From assembly GCF_000513115.1 (NCBI RefSeq), contig NZ_BAUU01000009.1:62001-126000 (forward strand): DNA of 64,000 bases, given 5' to 3'. Below are positions 61,934 to 64,000 of the stretch, piece after piece. The notes beneath the pieces are model-generated. The model did not search any database. It saw only the letters and a list, made by a program, of their open reading frames with translations, and was not told the origin of the DNA. Position 1 is the first letter of the stretch. The number at the start of each line of letters is the position of its first letter. This stretch comes from Halalkalibacter hemicellulosilyticusJCM 9152. GTDB lineage: Bacteria; Bacillota; Bacilli; Bacillales; Bacillaceae_D. The position numbers and the translations under genes were made by a program.

Positions 61934-63310
61934 ATGCATATTATTGTGGCTGGATTTAACTATAAAACCGCACCAGTTGAAATGAGAGAGAAATTTACCT
62001 TTCAACAATCTGAGCTTCCTACGGCGTTATTACAGCTAAGACAAATGAAAAGTATTTTAGAATGCACAATTGTTTCGACTTGTAACCGTACAGAGGTGTA
62101 CGTTGTGGCAGATCAGCTACATACAGGTCGTCATTATACAAAATCATTTTTAGCGGATTGGTTTCAATTACCGAAGGAAGACTTCACTCCTTATTTAGAT
62201 ATTCGTGAAAATGAACATGCCGTTGAACATTTGTTTCGTGTAGCCTGTGGATTGGACTCGATGATTCTTGGCGAAACACAAATATTAGGTCAGGTGAAAT
62301 CGAGTTTTCTATTAGCTCAAGAAGAAACCGCGACTGGGACGATTTTTAATCAAGTGTTTAAGCAGGCCATTACCCTTGGAAAACGAGCTCATACAGAGAC
62401 AGAAATTAGCGAGCATGCCGTTTCGGTTAGTTATGCCGCTGTGGAACTTGCGAAGAAAATTTTTGGGAAATTTCAAGGGAAGCAAGTATCTTTGCTTGGC
62501 GCTGGAAAGATGAGCGAATTAACGGCGAAGCATTTGCACGATAATGGTGCTCAGGCGATTACAGTGATTAATCGTACGCTTGAAAAGGCTCAAGTGCTTG
62601 CTGAACAGTTCAGAGGAGAAGCGAAGTCGTTCTCGGAATTAGAGCAATCTTTAATTGAGGCTGATGTATTTATTAGCTCAACAGGTTCGCGCGACTTTGT
62701 TGTGACGAAAGAGATGGTTAGTCAGACGTTAAAGCAGCGTAAAGGACGACCATTATTTATGGTCGATATCGCGGTTCCGAGAGATTTAGATCCGCGTATA
62801 GCTGAAATTGACGATGTGTATTTATATGATATTGATGATTTACAGCATATTGTTGAAGCGAATTTATCTGAACGTAAGCGTGAAGCGGAAAAGATCGAAT
62901 TGATGATCGAACTCGAGTTAGCGGAATTTAGTCAATGGTTAACGACGCTTGGAGTCGTACCTATTATTACGGCTTTACGCACAAAGGCTTTGAACGTACA
63001 AGCTGAAACGATGGAAAGCATAGAACGTAAACTGCCCCATCTATCAGATCGTGAGAAGAAAGTATTACGTAAGCATACAAAAAGCATTGTCAATCAACTG
63101 CTTCGTGATCCGATTACGAGGGTGAAGGAGTTGGCTGGAGAAGAGGATGCAGATCAAGCATTAGAATTATTCACGACGATTTTTGCTCTTGAAGATGAAT
63201 TAGCGTCACAAGAGGAGGAAGAGCGTATTTTGAAAGTAGAGAAACAATGGGAAGCAACTATGAAGGAGCATGTAGCAACAACGAAGCATAAAGCGGTTGT
63301 CCGTTCTTAA
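61934..63310 (+). CDS. hemA: Glutamyl-tRNA reductase
   Basis: HemA reduces glutamyl-tRNA with NADPH to glutamate-1-semialdehyde, the first committed step of C5-pathway heme synthesis. The 458-residue protein has the catalytic cysteine C50 in [11 protein letters not shown], the [17 protein letters not shown] motif, the NADPH fold [17 protein letters not shown] and a C-terminal dimerisation helix bundle. The start at 61934 ([10 protein letters not shown]) has GGGGGTG about 9 bases upstream; the ATG seven codons earlier precedes that site. hemX follows 17 bp downstream. Confidence 0.97.
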   Translation: MHIIVAGFNYKTAPVEMREKFTFQQSELPTALLQLRQMKSILECTIVSTCNRTEVYVVADQLHTGRHYTKSFLADWFQLPKEDFTPYLDIRENEHAVEHLFRVACGLDSMILGETQILGQVKSSFLLAQEETATGTIFNQVFKQAITLGKRAHTETEISEHAVSVSYAAVELAKKIFGKFQGKQVSLLGAGKMSELTAKHLHDNGAQAITVINRTLEKAQVLAEQFRGEAKSFSELEQSLIEADVFISSTGSRDFVVTKEMVSQTLKQRKGRPLFMVDIAVPRDLDPRIAEIDDVYLYDIDDLQHIVEANLSERKREAEKIELMIELELAEFSQWLTTLGVVPIITALRTKALNVQAETMESIERKLPHLSDREKKVLRKHTKSIVNQLLRDPITRVKELAGEEDADQALELFTTIFALEDELASQEEEERILKVEKQWEATMKEHVATTKHKAVVRS

Positions 63311-63327
63311 GAAAGAAGGACTGATAT

Positions 63328-64000
63328 ATGAATTGGATTTATCCTATTGCTATTGTTTTATATAGCTTCAGTGTGTTTGGTTATTTTATTGATTTTTTAC
63401 AGAACAACCGGAAGGTCAATCGGATGGCCTTCTGGTTGCTTTCTATTGTTTGGGTTCTGCAAACGACATTTTTTGTTATGAGGCTGTTTGAGCTAGGTCG
63501 TGTACCATTATTAACGCCATTTGAAGGGTTGTTTTTTTATGCTTGGTTGATCGTCACATTGTCATTGGTCATTAACTGGTATTTCCGAGTCGATTTTCTC
63601 GTTTTTTTTACAAATGTGATTGGATTTAGCATGATGACCTTTAGTTTATTTACACCGGATCAGGATGTTCCACTAGCATTATCGGAATTGCTTGCTTCAG
63701 AATTACTTATTATACATATTTCGATTATAATGTTGTCATATGCAGGATTTACGGTGGCATTTGCTTGCCAATTGCTGTATGTAATCCAGCATCATATGCT
63801 TAAAAAGAAAAAATGGGGCAAGCAATTAGTTAGGTTTGGAGCCTTGTCAAAGTTAGATTCGATTTCATTCTTTTCGATATTAGGGGCTTGGCCGTTTCTC
63901 TTAATTGGTCTCATTCTTGGTTTTGTTTGGGGGTATAGTCAATTAGGGCAAATCCCATTACTTGATGCAAAGGTGATTAGCTCCTTGTTCGTATTGTTCA
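63328..64000 (+). CDS. hemX: HemX-type cytochrome c assembly membrane protein, truncated by window end
   Basis: The reading frame from ATG 63328 stays open to the window end (224 codons seen; the gene continues beyond). The product is a polytopic membrane protein starting MNWIYPIAIVLYSFSVFGYF, with many hydrophobic helices and the segment PLLTPFEGLFFYAW typical of the CcsA/HemX family. B. subtilis HemX lies after hemA and lowers HemA protein level. AAAGAAGGA precedes the ATG. The order hemA-hemX marks the start of the hemAXCDBL operon. Confidence 0.93.
   Translation, partial: MNWIYPIAIVLYSFSVFGYFIDFLQNNRKVNRMAFWLLSIVWVLQTTFFVMRLFELGRVPLLTPFEGLFFYAWLIVTLSLVINWYFRVDFLVFFTNVIGFSMMTFSLFTPDQDVPLALSELLASELLIIHISIIMLSYAGFTVAFACQLLYVIQHHMLKKKKWGKQLVRFGALSKLDSISFFSILGAWPFLLIGLILGFVWGYSQLGQIPLLDAKVISSLFVLF

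Overview
The window comes from a low-GC, endospore-forming member of the Bacillaceae. Its gene order closely follows the Bacillus subtilis thrS-to-hemX region: ytxC-thrS-infC-rpmI-rplT-ysdA, ysdB, ysdC, sspI, ysgA-pheST, zapA-cvpA-polX-mutS2, trxA-uvrC-yslB, sdhCAB-gerE, ysmB-murI-gerM-rph-rdgB-ysnB, ilv-leu, ysoA-tig-clpX-lonB-lonA-ysxC-hemA-hemX. Spore genes (sspI, gerE, gerM, a gerA-type receptor operon) show that it sporulates. The placement resembles the alkaliphilic Bacillus/Alkalihalobacillus group, but that is inference from gene content and order only.

Layout. Positions 1-34.4 kb are almost entirely core genome: translation (thrS, infC operon, pheST), DNA repair (polX, mutS2, uvrC), respiration (sdhCAB), the general PTS proteins (ptsHI) and a sporulation/cell-wall cluster. 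A tRNA-Gly/tRNA-Arg pair at 34.7 kb marks the start of a small accessory stretch (35-38.3 kb): a membrane protein, a decayed ORF, a tiny HTH protein and a divergent aldo/keto reductase-MerR pair. Positions 38.7-42.7 kb hold a three-gene germinant-receptor operon. Positions 43.4-52.2 kb hold branched-chain amino acid biosynthesis, and 52.4-64 kb hold protein quality control (tig, clpX, lonB, lonA), ysxC and the start of the heme operon. No CRISPR array, transposase or prophage was seen.

Regulation readable from the sequence: three T-box leaders (thrS, pheST, ilvB), an L20 autoregulatory leader before infC with an AUU start codon, a sigma-K-type promoter for gerE, a MerR-type 19-bp-spacer promoter facing the aldo/keto reductase, many intrinsic terminators, and a GlcT/SacY-type antiterminator target overlapping a terminator directly before ptsH.

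Three points stand out. (1) leuA is missing from the ilv-leu operon, and a decayed leuA fragment lies between ilvC and leuB. (2) ptsHI carries the antiterminator leader expected in front of ptsG, with no ptsG beside it. (3) Seven otherwise intact genes (ktr-type K+ transporter, murI, gerAB-type, ilvD, leuC, ysoA, lonB) are interrupted by nine frameshifts. All nine are explained by loss of one base, often in a homopolymer or doublet. Sequencing or assembly error is the likeliest cause, so these genes are probably functional in the organism. I found no clearly undescribed multi-gene system.
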